From Synechococcus sp. CO36386bin_29 (GTDB lineage Bacteria; Cyanobacteriota; Cyanobacteriia; PCC-6307; Cyanobiaceae): a stretch of DNA of 35,526 nt. Positions within the stretch are counted from its first letter, which is position 1. Every line of letters begins with the position of its first letter. Position numbers and translations under genes: made by a program. Positions 1 through 8,618 of this stretch are shown one piece after another. The notes under the pieces were generated by a model. The model did not search any database, was not told where the DNA came from, and was given only the letters and a program-made list of their open reading frames with translations. Where the stretch lies: contig WTFZ01000092.1 in assembly GCA_011523835.1 (NCBI GenBank), forward strand, positions 1-35,526, read 5' to 3'.

Positions 1-439
1 GTTGTCGGCCCATCGCACACCTCTGGAGATGGTGGACTTTGCTCGTGATGCCCACAACCGTGGTTTGCAGGTGATCGTGGCCGGTGCCGGCGGCGCGGCT
101 CACTTGCCGGGGATGGTGGCGTCTCTGACGACCCTGCCAGTCATCGGTGTGCCCGTGCGCAGCACGATGCTGTCCGGTGTGGATTCCCTGCATTCCATTG
201 TCCAGATGCCGGGCGGCATTCCCGTGGCCACCGTCGCCATCGGGGGTGGGCTGAATGCAGGATTGCTGGCGGCGCAGATCCTGGCGCTTCAGGACGATGG
301 TTTGCAGGAGCGTCTCGGGGCTTATCGACGCCAGCTGCACGACACCGTGACAGCGAAGGATCAACGTCTGGTCGAGCTCGGCTCTGCGGCTTATCTGGAC
401 GCCATGGCCACAATGCGTGCAAAAGACAACGCACGATGA
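1..439 (+). CDS. purE: N5-carboxyaminoimidazole ribonucleotide mutase, 3' part (5' end cut by window)
   Basis: PurE moves the carboxyl group of N5-CAIR to carbon 4 to give CAIR in cytosolic purine synthesis. The reading frame is open from the first bases of the window, and the first residues read SAHRTP, a conserved internal PurE motif, so the true start lies to the left; the TTG at position 2 is an internal codon. Further family signatures follow: [13 protein letters not shown], a GVPV segment, and [18 protein letters not shown]. Only about the last 145 residues are present. The stop overlaps the next gene's start in an ATGA junction (436-439), which suggests translational coupling. The family call is firm; the missing N-terminus cannot be judged here. 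Confidence 0.95.
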   Translation, partial: LSAHRTPLEMVDFARDAHNRGLQVIVAGAGGAAHLPGMVASLTTLPVIGVPVRSTMLSGVDSLHSIVQMPGGIPVATVAIGGGLNAGLLAAQILALQDDGLQERLGAYRRQLHDTVTAKDQRLVELGSAAYLDAMATMRAKDNAR

Positions 440-1515
440 ATGGTCCCGCCTGGATGCGCTGGAGCCTGGCGTTGCCTCTGCTCACCCTGAATCTCTTTGT
501 CCTGCGGCAGCTCACGGTCCCGCTGGCTCCGTTCCCCGGCCTTTTTCTCACGGCGGCACTGATCGCTTTCCTGCTCGATATCCCCTGCGTCTGGCTCACT
601 GGCCGCGGCCTGCCTCGGTGGATGGCGATTGCGATGGTGACTCTGTTCACCATCGGTGCGTTGGTGTTTGCGGGGATCACTCTGGTGCCGTTGTTAATCG
701 ATCAACTCGGACAGCTCATCACTGCCCTGCCAGGCTTGCTCAGCGAGGCTGAGGGCTGGATCACAAGCCTTCAATCCTTGGCCGAGACCAGGGGATTGCC
801 CAGTGAATTCGGTGACCTGAGCAGTGATCTCCTCAGCGCAGCCAGTCGAGTGGCCAGTCAGATCAGCCAGAGGCTGCTCGGCATTCTTGGGGCAACCCTC
901 GGAACCACGATCAACACTGTGATCGTGCTCGTGCTGGCAGTCTTCTTCCTCCTGGGTGGCCGCTCGATAGCGGCTGGTCTGGCGCGATGGCTTCCGTCGG
1001 GCTGGCGTGAGTTGGTGATCAGCACGCTTTCGCGCACTTTTCGTGGATATTTCGCCGGTCAGGTTCTGTTGGCTCTGATCCTGGCGCTGGGGCAGATCGT
1101 GGTCTTCACCGTGCTCAAGATTCCGTACGGAGTTCTGTTTGCCGTTCTGATCGGTTTCACCACCTTGATTCCCTACGCCAGTGCCCTAACGATCATCGCG
1201 GTCAGTGGACTTCTGGCCTTTCAGGATCCCAGGACAGGTCTTGAGATCCTCGTGGCAGCGATCCTTGTGGGACAGCTGGTCGATCAGGTGATCCAACCGC
1301 GATTGATGGGCAGCATCGTCGGGCTTCAGCCGGCCTGGTTGCTGATCGCCCTTCCTCTCGGTGCCAAAGCTGGAGAGCTCTATGGCTTCGGCGAGCTGCT
1401 GGGGTTGCTGTTGGCCGTTCCGGTGGCGAGTTGCTTCAAAACGCTGGTGGATGCCTGGGCGGACCGTCTAGGCATCCCTGCCAGCGACGAGCTGATCAGG
1501 CCTGAGCGGGGATGA
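436..1515 (+). CDS. AI-2E family transporter (UPF0118/PerM-type membrane protein)
   Basis: A 359-residue polytopic membrane protein. Hydrophobic segments are visible near residues 10-25, 33-52, 61-87, 150-175, 205-227, 232-262, 268-285 and 300-335, with a large polar loop around 100-145, the layout of the AI-2E/PerM family. The signature [14 protein letters not shown] lies at about 279-292. Family members have been proposed as autoinducer-2 exporters or ion antiporters; the substrate in cyanobacteria is unknown and nothing here decides it. The start codon overlaps the purE stop by four bases. The 3' end overlaps the convergent cysC gene by 20 bases. Confidence 0.88.
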   Translation: MNGPAWMRWSLALPLLTLNLFVLRQLTVPLAPFPGLFLTAALIAFLLDIPCVWLTGRGLPRWMAIAMVTLFTIGALVFAGITLVPLLIDQLGQLITALPGLLSEAEGWITSLQSLAETRGLPSEFGDLSSDLLSAASRVASQISQRLLGILGATLGTTINTVIVLVLAVFFLLGGRSIAAGLARWLPSGWRELVISTLSRTFRGYFAGQVLLALILALGQIVVFTVLKIPYGVLFAVLIGFTTLIPYASALTIIAVSGLLAFQDPRTGLEILVAAILVGQLVDQVIQPRLMGSIVGLQPAWLLIALPLGAKAGELYGFGELLGLLLAVPVASCFKTLVDAWADRLGIPASDELIRPERG

Positions 1516-2143
1516 GTCCCCGGCTGACGAGTGCATCGACAACCTGATTCACGCAGCTCTCAAGATCGCCGGCACCGGTGTCGACGGAAAGCTCAGGATT
1601 CTCAGGGGCTTCGTAGGGGCTGGAAATCCCCGTGAATTCCTTGATTTCGCCAGCCCTGGCCTTGGCGTAAAGGCCTTTGGTGTCACGTTCTTCGCAGACG
1701 CTCAGGTCAGCGGAGCAAAAGATCTCGAGAAAGTCGCCGTCCTCCACCAGGGCTCTGGCCTTGTCTCGATCGGCGCGGAACGGAGAGACGAATGCAGTGA
1801 GCACGATCACGCCGGAATCCAGGAAGAGCTTGGCCACTTCGCCGATGCGGCGGATGTTCTCTTCCCGATCCGCGTCTGAGAAGCCCAGATCTTTGCAGAG
1901 GCCATGGCGGACGTTGTCGCCATCCAATACATAGGTGGCTAAACCGCGTTCGAACAGCGCCTGGTTCACCGCATTGGCCAGGGTGCTTTTTCCAGCTCCA
2001 CTCAGGCCTGTGAACCAGAGGATGGCACTGCGATGCCCACGCTGTTCAGCCCGGGCGTCGCGGTCAACCGAGGCATGGTGCCAGGCGATGTTGGTGGAAG
2101 CGCCTTGGTTGGTGAGCTGGCCGTAAGTGGGTGTAGTGGACAT
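1496..2143 (-). CDS. cysC: Adenylylsulfate (APS) kinase
   Basis: The enzyme phosphorylates APS to PAPS in sulfate assimilation. From the chosen ATG the protein has 215 residues. It shows the Walker A motif GLSGAGKS (46-53), the [12 protein letters not shown] segment (71-82) with substrate-binding DGDNVR, and FVSPFRADR (119-126), which holds the serine expected at the phosphate-transfer site. The C-terminal [16 protein letters not shown] is typical of CysC. The frame stays open for 18 more codons upstream, but the ATG at 2143 gives a normal-length N-terminus ([10 protein letters not shown]...), so I prefer it. It lies 65 bases downstream of the SUI1-like gene on the same strand and overlaps the convergent AI-2E gene by 20 bases. 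Confidence 0.93.
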   Translation of the reverse strand: MSTTPTYGQLTNQGASTNIAWHHASVDRDARAEQRGHRSAILWFTGLSGAGKSTLANAVNQALFERGLATYVLDGDNVRHGLCKDLGFSDADREENIRRIGEVAKLFLDSGVIVLTAFVSPFRADRDKARALVEDGDFLEIFCSADLSVCEERDTKGLYAKARAGEIKEFTGISSPYEAPENPELSVDTGAGDLESCVNQVVDALVSRGLIPAQA

Positions 2144-2208
2144 GACGCACCGATTCGGGCCGCCATTATCTCCCAGGCCCTCGGTTTGGGTGATCATCCA
2201 CTCCTGAT

Positions 2209-2532
2209 TCAGCCGCCGGACCGTTTGGGCCTGAAGCCCTCCTTGGACAGCAGCTCAAGGGCTGCCTCGACCTGGTCACCCTGAAGCTCAATCTCGCTCT
2301 CCTTGATGGTGCCACCGCTGCCGATACGGCTTTTGAGCTTTTTAAGCAGTGATTTGAGGGCAGCGTTGTCCAGTTGCAACCCTCGAATCACGGTCACGGT
2401 CTTTCCTCCCTTGCCGCCTCGGGTCGGCTGCACCCGCACGATCTGCTGCGAGCGGGGAGTGTCCGCCGCGGGTGGCTCGGGCCGTTGGAGGCTGTCACTG
2501 CTGCTGAATTCCCGCCAGCCACCCTTCGGCAT
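2209..2532 (-). CDS. SUI1/eIF1-like translation factor (YciH type)
   Basis: A 107-residue protein. Residues 1-35 are polar and probably disordered. The SUI1 fold follows: [20 protein letters not shown] (32-51), a helix (54-69), [19 protein letters not shown] (69-87), and a last helix ending [10 protein letters not shown]. The GKTVT and GSGGT signatures are those of eIF1/SUI1 homologues. Bacterial members such as E. coli YciH are reported to affect start-codon fidelity in vitro, but their role in cyanobacteria is unknown. The gene is divergent from the methyltransferase gene across a 167-base gap and precedes cysC. Family certain, function inferred. Confidence 0.88.
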   Translation of the reverse strand: MPKGGWREFSSSDSLQRPEPPAADTPRSQQIVRVQPTRGGKGGKTVTVIRGLQLDNAALKSLLKKLKSRIGSGGTIKESEIELQGDQVEAALELLSKEGFRPKRSGG

Positions 2533-2665
2533 GACACTTCAAGTTGTTCCCGCCAGTCTTGCCCAAGGCTTCATGTTGCCGAGTCTGTCTCTTGTCTCGT
2601 GATCTGCGGGCAGCCGGACCCATCGGCAGTGGATGGAGCTTGCCCTCATTCCTCCTTCACACATT

Positions 2666-2690
2666 GCAGACTGACTTCTGAGGGGTCTGC
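2666..2690 (+). promoter_or_regulatory. Inverted repeat before the methyltransferase start
   Basis: GCAGAC (2666-2671) and GTCTGC (2685-2690) pair perfectly around a 13-base loop, ending 9 bases before the ATG at 2700. The only purine-rich, ribosome-binding-like stretch (GAGGGG, 2680-2685) lies in the loop and at the foot of the stem. It could be a leader hairpin that affects translation or an operator. I see no convincing promoter hexamers elsewhere in the 2533-2699 gap. Confidence 0.35.
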
Positions 2691-2699
2691 GCTCTTGAG

Positions 2700-3659
2700 A
2701 TGAAGGCAGTTGTTCGGCAACCGCAATGGGCTGATTCGAGTCAGGGCCTTGGACGTTGGATCGAGCGGCTGATCAGCATCGGTTTGCTGCGCCGACCGTT
2801 GTTCTTTCAGGCCCGACAACTGATCATTCGCACGGCTGAACGCAACGGAATTCCCTGGCGCGCTCGTCGAACGATGTTGCGACAGATGGCGGGCCCAGTT
2901 CTTTCGGATGTGACCACCCCTGGTTTGGTGCCACCCGATTACTACCGCGTTCGTTTTCATGCCTATGAGCAAGGCAATCTCTGCTGGCAGGCCGCAACCG
3001 AGGCCGAGCAGGCCACCGATGCGATGGCTCTGCGCATTTGGCCGGCTGAGACGCTGTCTCCCTTGACAGCCCAGACCCGTCTGCGGGATGCGATCCATCA
3101 GGTGGTGGATCCCTTGCTGAGCGGTCCTGTGCAGCGGGTCCTCGATCTGGGGTGTTCTGTCGGCGTCAGCACTCAGCATCTCAGCCGCTGGCTGCGCTTG
3201 CGTGCCCAGGCTCGACATGAGTCCCCAGCGTGCATTCAGGGCCTCGATTTATCTCCAGAGATGCTCGCTGTGGCGAGGGTTCGAGACAGTGAGGGCATCG
3301 TGGATTCCTGGTTGCATGCCGCGGCGGAGAACACGGGGCTGGAAGATTGTTCAGTCGATCTGATCAGCCTTCAGTTCGTTTGCCATGAGTTGCCTCAGAA
3401 CGCCATTCATGCCGTTCTGGCGGAAGCGTTTCGGCTGCTGCGCCCGGGAGGTGCACTGGTGATGGTGGATCAAGATCCCGCGTCGTCGGTTCTTCAACGT
3501 CTCCCCGTTGCGGTTGCAACGCTCCTGAAGAGTACGGAGCCTTATATCGAGCAATATTTCAGCCTCGATATGGCTGACGCGCTGCACTCCGCCGGTTTCA
3601 GAAATCTGCGGATTGAGGCCTGTGATCCACGGCATCGTGTGATCGCCTGCTTACGCTGA
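2700..3659 (+). CDS. Class I SAM-dependent methyltransferase, substrate unknown
   Basis: A 319-residue protein with a roughly 140-residue N-terminal region of its own and a C-terminal Rossmann methyltransferase domain. Motif I is [10 protein letters not shown] (146-155), the expected acidic residue region is [13 protein letters not shown], and further motifs are [13 protein letters not shown] and [17 protein letters not shown]. The N-terminal part ([16 protein letters not shown], 81-96) is not a standard catalytic motif and may bind the substrate. The gene stands alone on the plus strand between the divergent SUI1-like gene and trpB. Neighbours give no clue to the substrate. A short hairpin precedes the start. 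Confidence 0.8.
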   Translation: MKAVVRQPQWADSSQGLGRWIERLISIGLLRRPLFFQARQLIIRTAERNGIPWRARRTMLRQMAGPVLSDVTTPGLVPPDYYRVRFHAYEQGNLCWQAATEAEQATDAMALRIWPAETLSPLTAQTRLRDAIHQVVDPLLSGPVQRVLDLGCSVGVSTQHLSRWLRLRAQARHESPACIQGLDLSPEMLAVARVRDSEGIVDSWLHAAAENTGLEDCSVDLISLQFVCHELPQNAIHAVLAEAFRLLRPGGALVMVDQDPASSVLQRLPVAVATLLKSTEPYIEQYFSLDMADALHSAGFRNLRIEACDPRHRVIACLR

Positions 3660-3696
3660 GGTACTGCTCAAGGGTCGCGCGTGCGGTCCGTCGCTT

Positions 3697-4947
3697 GTGA
3701 CCAGCACCCTCCCGCCGAAACCCTCAGCCGCTGACCTCGCCGTGAGCTCCCGTCCTGCGGAAGCTGGACGTTTCGGCCGCTATGGCGGTCAATACGTTCC
3801 GGAGACACTGATGCCGGCTCTGGCCGAGCTGGAGCAAGCGGCTGCTCAGGCCTGGAAGGATCCCGCGTTCACAACAGAACTCAACCGGCTGCTCAAGAGC
3901 TATGTCGGTCGCGCCACACCGCTGTACGAGGCGGAGCGGCTGACGGAGCACTACCGCCGTGCGGATGGTGGCCCGCGCATCTGGCTCAAGCGCGAAGACC
4001 TGAACCACACGGGTGCTCACAAAATCAACAACGCCCTCGGTCAGGCTCTGCTGGCGCTGCGCATGGGCAAGAAACGGATCATTGCTGAAACCGGTGCCGG
4101 CCAGCATGGTGTGGCCACAGCCACGGTTTGCGCCCGTTTCGGTCTCGACTGTGTGGTCTACATGGGCGCCGAAGACATGCGCCGACAGGCTCTGAATGTA
4201 TTCAGGATGCGCCTTCTGGGTGCCACGGTGCAGCCTGTCACCGCAGGAACGGCCACCCTTAAAGATGCCACCAGTGAGGCGATCCGCGACTGGGTCACCA
4301 ACGTGGAGACCACCCACTACATCCTTGGGTCAGTGGCCGGTCCTCATCCCTATCCGATGCTGGTCCGTGACTTTCACGCTGTGATCGGTCAGGAAACTCG
4401 TCAGCAGTGCCGAGAGGCATTCGGACGGCTCCCCGATGTTCTGATGGCCTGTGTCGGCGGAGGGTCGAATGCGATGGGTCTGTTCCATCCCTTTGTCGAG
4501 TGCACCGATGTCCGGTTGATCGGTGTGGAAGCCGCTGGTGACGGCGTGGCCACCGGGCGCCACGCCGCCACGATCACCGAAGGACGGGTCGGTGTGCTGC
4601 ACGGTGCGATGAGCCTCCTCCTGCAAGATCAGGACGGTCAGGTGCAGGAGGCCCATTCCATCAGTGCCGGATTGGATTACCCGGGCGTCGGTCCGGAGCA
4701 CAGCTATCTGCGCGAGATCGGGCGGGCTGAATACGCTGCCGTCACCGATGCTGAAGCGCTGGATGCCCTGCAGTTGGTGAGCCGTCTGGAAGGGATCATT
4801 CCCGCTTTGGAAACAGCCCATGCTTTCGCCTGGCTGGAGTCCCTCTGTCCCACGCTCCCCGCTGGAACCGAATTGGTGATCAACTGCTCCGGCCGCGGCG
4901 ATAAAGACGTCAACACCGTTGCGGAACGCCTCGGTGACGCCCTCTGA
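3697..4947 (+). CDS. trpB: Tryptophan synthase beta chain
   Basis: TrpB condenses indole with L-serine using pyridoxal phosphate, working in an alpha2-beta2 complex with TrpA. The 416-residue protein has [14 protein letters not shown] (28-40), the PLP lysine K109 in HTGAHKINN, the catalytic-glutamate segment ETGAGQHG (131-138), the phosphate-binding GGGSNAMG (254-261), and a C-terminal SGRGDKD. Length and motifs match TrpB1. The start is GTG, chosen because the conserved core begins about 25 residues later and no ATG lies suitably upstream. trpA is not in the window. The gene converges on hrcA with a shared hairpin in the gap. Confidence 0.97.
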   Translation: MTSTLPPKPSAADLAVSSRPAEAGRFGRYGGQYVPETLMPALAELEQAAAQAWKDPAFTTELNRLLKSYVGRATPLYEAERLTEHYRRADGGPRIWLKREDLNHTGAHKINNALGQALLALRMGKKRIIAETGAGQHGVATATVCARFGLDCVVYMGAEDMRRQALNVFRMRLLGATVQPVTAGTATLKDATSEAIRDWVTNVETTHYILGSVAGPHPYPMLVRDFHAVIGQETRQQCREAFGRLPDVLMACVGGGSNAMGLFHPFVECTDVRLIGVEAAGDGVATGRHAATITEGRVGVLHGAMSLLLQDQDGQVQEAHSISAGLDYPGVGPEHSYLREIGRAEYAAVTDAEALDALQLVSRLEGIIPALETAHAFAWLESLCPTLPAGTELVINCSGRGDKDVNTVAERLGDAL

Positions 4948-4951
4948 TCCA

Positions 4952-4975
4952 GACCTGAGAGTGTCCGCTCAGGTC
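4952..4975. terminator. Perfect 8-bp hairpin between convergent trpB and hrcA
   Basis: GACCTGAG (4952-4959) and CTCAGGTC (4968-4975) pair perfectly around an 8-base loop. The hairpin lies 4 bases after the trpB stop and covers the hrcA stop codon (4969-4971). There is no run of T on either side, so it is not a classic intrinsic terminator. It may act as a shared 3'-end stabiliser or a weak bidirectional terminator. Confidence 0.5.
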
Positions 4976-5961
4976 AGCAGGTTGTTGAGGTGTTTCGCGA
5001 CACACTGAACGGCGGCGCGTGCTGTGGCGTAGGCCATGCGCATCGGGCCCACCAGAGCCACCTGTCCCACGCCGCCTCCGACGCTGCGATAGCTGGACTG
5101 GATCACTGAACAGTGGCTCAAGGCTGTGTGGGGATGCTCCCCACCGATCCACACACAGTCATCACGGCAGGGGTCTCGCGCGATCAAGGCTGCTGGGTTG
5201 CAATCCATCAGATCCAGTAGGGGGCGCACTTTGGAGCTGTCGCTGAACTCCGGTTGCGCGACCAGCCTGGAGACGCCATGAACATGAGCGCTCTGATCGC
5301 CAGGCCCCAGAAAGGATTCCTTGTGTTCAAGGGCTTCCCTCAACGCTTGACCACAGGTTTGCAACTGCTGGGGCAGAGACTCCCAGCCGAGTTGTCCGGA
5401 TTGACGCAGCTGGTCATCGGTCCAACGTTCGAGCGCTTCAACCTGATGAGCACTGCCGTGGGGCAAGCGCAGGTTCAGGTGTTGCGTTTGGCTTGAATCA
5501 GCCACCAGCATGACCAAAAGCCTTTCACCCGTATGGACCAGGCGGATCGCGTGCAATCGCCGTTCTGTCGGTTGCGGAAGGGTGATCAGGCTCATCAGCC
5601 CTGTGAAATCGGTTAGGCGCCTTGCCAACTGCTGCAACAGATCATCAAGTGCAGCCCAGCGCAAGCTCAGTTGGGTGAGCTCCTGTTCGAGATGGTGAAC
5701 AGCTGCTCCGGGTTCCGGCAGCAGGCAATCCACGTAGTGACGGTATCCCCTCGGGCTGGGAATCCGCCCGGCAGATGGATGGGGCTGAACCAGCAGACCT
5801 TTCTGCTCCAGAGCTCCCATTGCTGAACGCACCGTTGCTGAGCTGGCCCGGAGCCCAAAACGCTGGACAAGGGTTTTGCTTCCTACTGGCTCGATCGTGT
5901 CCACGTAGTGATGGACCGTGGCCTGAAGCACGTCCTGTTGGCGTCTGGGCAGGAGCTCCAC
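4969..5961 (-). CDS. hrcA: Heat-inducible transcription repressor HrcA
   Basis: HrcA represses chaperone genes (groESL, dnaK) by binding CIRCE operators and is itself helped to fold by GroEL. The 330-residue protein begins with the winged-helix domain: RRQQDVLQATVHHYVDTIEPVGSKTL, then the HrcA signature ASSATVRSAMGALEQKGLLVQPHPSAGRIPS up to about residue 70 and YRHYVD just after it. The central and C-terminal parts carry the dimerisation region and a GPMRMAYATARAAVQ tail. The start is GTG. No CIRCE repeat is visible upstream of this gene or elsewhere in the window, so its targets are outside. It is 94 bases downstream of the rhodanese gene on the same strand. Confidence 0.94.
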   Translation of the reverse strand: MELLPRRQQDVLQATVHHYVDTIEPVGSKTLVQRFGLRASSATVRSAMGALEQKGLLVQPHPSAGRIPSPRGYRHYVDCLLPEPGAAVHHLEQELTQLSLRWAALDDLLQQLARRLTDFTGLMSLITLPQPTERRLHAIRLVHTGERLLVMLVADSSQTQHLNLRLPHGSAHQVEALERWTDDQLRQSGQLGWESLPQQLQTCGQALREALEHKESFLGPGDQSAHVHGVSRLVAQPEFSDSSKVRPLLDLMDCNPAALIARDPCRDDCVWIGGEHPHTALSHCSVIQSSYRSVGGGVGQVALVGPMRMAYATARAAVQCVAKHLNNLLT

Positions 5962-6013
5962 GGCAACTATTGAAGTGGAGTGATGGTACGAATGATTCCC
6001 TGGATTTGAGCGT

Positions 6014-6035
6014 GACCGTCACGAAGCTGACGGTC
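6014..6035. promoter_or_regulatory. Inverted repeat between rhodanese and hrcA
   Basis: GACCGTC (6014-6020) and GACGGTC (6029-6035) form a perfect 7-bp stem with an 8-base loop, in the gap between the rhodanese stop and the hrcA GTG start, both on the minus strand. There is no T run, so an operator or an RNA-processing or stability hairpin is more likely than an intrinsic terminator. It does not resemble CIRCE. Confidence 0.4.
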
Positions 6036-6055
6036 GCTGCTGGTAGGGATGGCGT

Positions 6056-6406
6056 TCAGTAGCGGGGCACGGAGGAATCCACGGCAAGGCTCCAGGCGTC
6101 GATGCCACCCTCCAGATTCCAGACCTCCTGCGAGGGATTGCGTTCCAGCAGCCAGCATCCGAAATTCCAGCTGCGCACGCCTGCATGGCAGATCACGACC
6201 ACGGCTCGAGAAGGCGGCAAGCGTTGATCGATCGCATCCATCCACTGATTCGATTCGCTGAGAGGCAGATGCTCCACCGGGTGAGGAAATGCAGCGATCG
6301 CAAGTTCTTGGTGTTCACGGACATCCACCAAGGTCAGCTCGGGCTTCTTGCTCAGCCAGGCCGCAAGTTCGGTCGCTTTCAGTGGTTGGGGCATGCGTTG
6401 GTTCAT
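6056..6406 (-). CDS. Single-domain rhodanese-like protein
   Basis: Rhodanese domains move sulfane sulfur through a catalytic cysteine persulfide. With the ATG at 6406 the protein has 116 residues; an ATG at 6394 is an equally plausible start. It shows LTLVDVREHQELAIAAFPHPVEHLPL (25-49), the active loop CHAGVRS with Cys73, and the NLEGGIDAW signature (97-105). It is one domain only, like GlpE/PspE. The physiological acceptor is unknown. It lies upstream of hrcA on the same strand and diverges from the DUF3352 gene. The frame stays open further upstream, but that extension has no family similarity. Confidence 0.88.
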   Translation of the reverse strand: MNQRMPQPLKATELAAWLSKKPELTLVDVREHQELAIAAFPHPVEHLPLSESNQWMDAIDQRLPPSRAVVVICHAGVRSWNFGCWLLERNPSQEVWNLEGGIDAWSLAVDSSVPRY

Positions 6407-6482
6407 CGCTTCAGTCTGGCTCCGTGCTGGCCTTGCGCCCTGGATGCACGAAGATGACACTGATGTCTTGCACCGCCTGTTC

Positions 6483-8114
6483 ATGAAGGGGCGTTCGTTC
6501 CTGCTCGCTCTGGTTGCATCGGCCATGGTGCTTCTCACCTTGGCTCTCGGCGTGTGGTGGGTTATGGCACAACAGAGTCCACTGCGGATCGTTGATCGCC
6601 CCCTGGAGCTCAGTCGGACGGCACGGTTCATGCCCCGCGATGCTCAACTCACGATGCATTGGCTGGCGGATCCGTCTCGCCTCCCGGCCTATGCCCGAGC
6701 CGTCGCTCCTGTGCGTCAACGACAGGCTGTGAGTGAAAGCACCCGTCAGCTCCGGGATGGGGCCTTTGCCCTGGCAGGACTGAATTTCAGCGATGAACTG
6801 GTGGACTGGATCGGTCCCCAGGTCAGTTTTGCGGTCCTGACCGACAGCAGATCCAATGACGGCGACCCAAGCGGTTTGGGGTGGGTTCTGGCGCTGTCCA
6901 GTCACGATCAAGACGGTGCCAGACGTTTCCTGCAGCGGTTTTGGCAAACTCGCAGCCTGGCAGGAACGGACCTGCAGATCACCCGTTATCGAGGCATGGG
7001 GCTGATCAGCGGGCGGGGGGCCCTGCTGGGTCGTGATCCTCAGCCGATCGCCACGGCGTTGATCGACGATGATCTGCTACTTCTGGCCTCAGGTCGAGGC
7101 GTGCTGGAACAGGCACTGGATGTGTCGCAGCTGGACGGCCTGCATCTTCTTGGTGATGAACGCCTTGCCGATGATCTGAAATCGTTCGGTTCCGGGGTCG
7201 CTTTTCTCACGGCAAGCCCGGCTGCCATGCAGCGCTGGCTTGGCGTGCCGGCCGTGATCGCAGAGCGTGATGACCTCACTGGATTGGTCGGTGCTCTGGT
7301 CAGCCATGGAACGGATCTTGACCTGAAGGCTCTGGTGCGTTTCCGGGACGATGTGATTCCTGGGGCGGATGGACTGACCGATGCCGAAGCTCTTCTTTCT
7401 GGAACAGGGGGAAGCGCCCATGCGCTGGCACTGCTGTCAGCACCCCAGGCACTGCTCGCTTCGGAGAGTCGGAATCCGTTGGCACAGTGGATTGCCCCGG
7501 TGCTGCAACGGATCTTCGACGCCTCAGCTGCCGAAGGGGCAGCGGCTGTGGCGTCCCTCGACTCCGGTCCCTTGCTTCTGCAGATGGGCGAGGCGGGTTG
7601 GCTTCTCGGGAGCCGCGCCGATGAACCGTCACTGCAGGCCGTCAGCAGCAGGCTTGAACAGGACGGCCTCGTGGGATCCACCCTGGATGCCGATGGGCAA
7701 TCGCTTGAGGTCTGGACGCGTTTGGTGCGTCAACGACGCCATGGCGAGGAATCGTTGATGGCCGATCTTGCTGTGGCACTGGATCACGATGCCGGCCTGA
7801 ACTGGTGGGGACAGTCCCTTGAGGGCTTGCGTCAGCGTCGAAGCGGGGGCGATCCCAGTGGTCTCAAGCAGCAGCTTCAGGAGCTGCGAAGTCAGGTCAA
7901 GGCTCCGATCACCCAACAGCTTGCTCTCGCGGCCGCCCCGAGTCGTGATGGTCTTGCCAACTGGCGTCCATGGACCCTGCTTCAGAGCCTTGGAGGCCGT
8001 TCACTGAGCCCTGCGGTCCAGAGCCTCACCCTGGTGGCGGCGCCGGATCAGACGTCGGCTCAGAGTGGGGAGTCGAGCCGCCTGCGTCTGCATGCCCGAC
8101 TCAGTCTCGGTTGA
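6483..8114 (+). CDS. DUF3352 family membrane-anchored protein, function unknown
   Basis: A 543-residue protein from the ATG at 6483; an in-frame ATG at 6444 would add 13 residues. One N-terminal hydrophobic segment (about residues 5-27) looks like an uncleaved anchor. The rest is a long soluble region of repeated patterns around LGWVLALSSHDQDGARRFLQRFW, RGALLGRDPQPIATALIDDDLLLLASG and LASGRGVLEQAL, as in cyanobacterial DUF3352 proteins. I see no catalytic motif. The topology suggests a periplasmic or luminal domain held by the N-terminal helix. Its last 23 bases overlap the sixA-like gene, so the two are probably co-expressed. Confidence 0.72.
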   Translation: MKGRSFLLALVASAMVLLTLALGVWWVMAQQSPLRIVDRPLELSRTARFMPRDAQLTMHWLADPSRLPAYARAVAPVRQRQAVSESTRQLRDGAFALAGLNFSDELVDWIGPQVSFAVLTDSRSNDGDPSGLGWVLALSSHDQDGARRFLQRFWQTRSLAGTDLQITRYRGMGLISGRGALLGRDPQPIATALIDDDLLLLASGRGVLEQALDVSQLDGLHLLGDERLADDLKSFGSGVAFLTASPAAMQRWLGVPAVIAERDDLTGLVGALVSHGTDLDLKALVRFRDDVIPGADGLTDAEALLSGTGGSAHALALLSAPQALLASESRNPLAQWIAPVLQRIFDASAAEGAAAVASLDSGPLLLQMGEAGWLLGSRADEPSLQAVSSRLEQDGLVGSTLDADGQSLEVWTRLVRQRRHGEESLMADLAVALDHDAGLNWWGQSLEGLRQRRSGGDPSGLKQQLQELRSQVKAPITQQLALAAAPSRDGLANWRPWTLLQSLGGRSLSPAVQSLTLVAAPDQTSAQSGESSRLRLHARLSLG

Positions 8115-8592
8115 TCTCTTCCTGTTCCGTCATGGCATCGCTGCTGAACGGAAGCATGGGCAGGACCATCCGGATCGTCCCCTGACGGAGCTCGGAGTGC
8201 AGCGCACGCTGGCGGTGGCTGACCGGCTCATGGCTTTGGGTTATCAGGCCGACCAGTTGCTGTGCAGTCCTTACAGGCGGGCCATGGAGACTGCTGAGTT
8301 GGTTGTTCAGGCCGGCCTGGTTTCGACGGTGCAGATCGAGGCCTCTCTCGCCCCTGGGGGAGATCCAGGGCCTTTGCTGAGATCGATTCAGGGCCGCTGT
8401 CTTCTGGTGGGCCATGAACCCGATCTCAGCGAGCTGGCCACTGCATTGATCGGTGCTGTGCCTGGAAGTCTGCGATTGCGCAAAGCAGGGTTCTGCCATC
8501 TCAGCTGGGATGCCCTGCACCGCGATCCTTTCGGACATGCCGAGCTTCAGGCGTTGCTGAGACCACGACTCTTGATCCCCAGCTCCGATTAA
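8092..8592 (+). CDS. sixA: SixA-like histidine phosphatase
   Basis: A 166-residue histidine-phosphatase-superfamily protein. It has the RHG motif (13-15, catalytic His14), an arginine-bearing SPYRRAMETAEL (59-70), and the second histidine in LLVGHEPDLSELA (His108). Small proteins of this build resemble SixA, which dephosphorylates phosphohistidine on signalling or PTS proteins in other bacteria. The target here is unknown. The start at 8092 (MPDSVSVDLFLFRHG) puts RHG at the usual distance from the N-terminus and overlaps the DUF3352 gene by 23 bases. It precedes gltA by 26 bases. Confidence 0.82.
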   Translation: MPDSVSVDLFLFRHGIAAERKHGQDHPDRPLTELGVQRTLAVADRLMALGYQADQLLCSPYRRAMETAELVVQAGLVSTVQIEASLAPGGDPGPLLRSIQGRCLLVGHEPDLSELATALIGAVPGSLRLRKAGFCHLSWDALHRDPFGHAELQALLRPRLLIPSSD

Positions 8593-8618
8593 GTTGCTGA
8601 TGCGCTGGAGGGGAGACG

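Noticed and set aside
2646-3218. A 190-codon minus-strand open frame
   Set aside because: It lies opposite the methyltransferase gene and shows no family motif.
5962-6055. Possible CIRCE operator near hrcA
   Set aside because: No TTAGCACTC-N9-GAGTGCTAA-like pair is present; only an unrelated 7-bp inverted repeat is.
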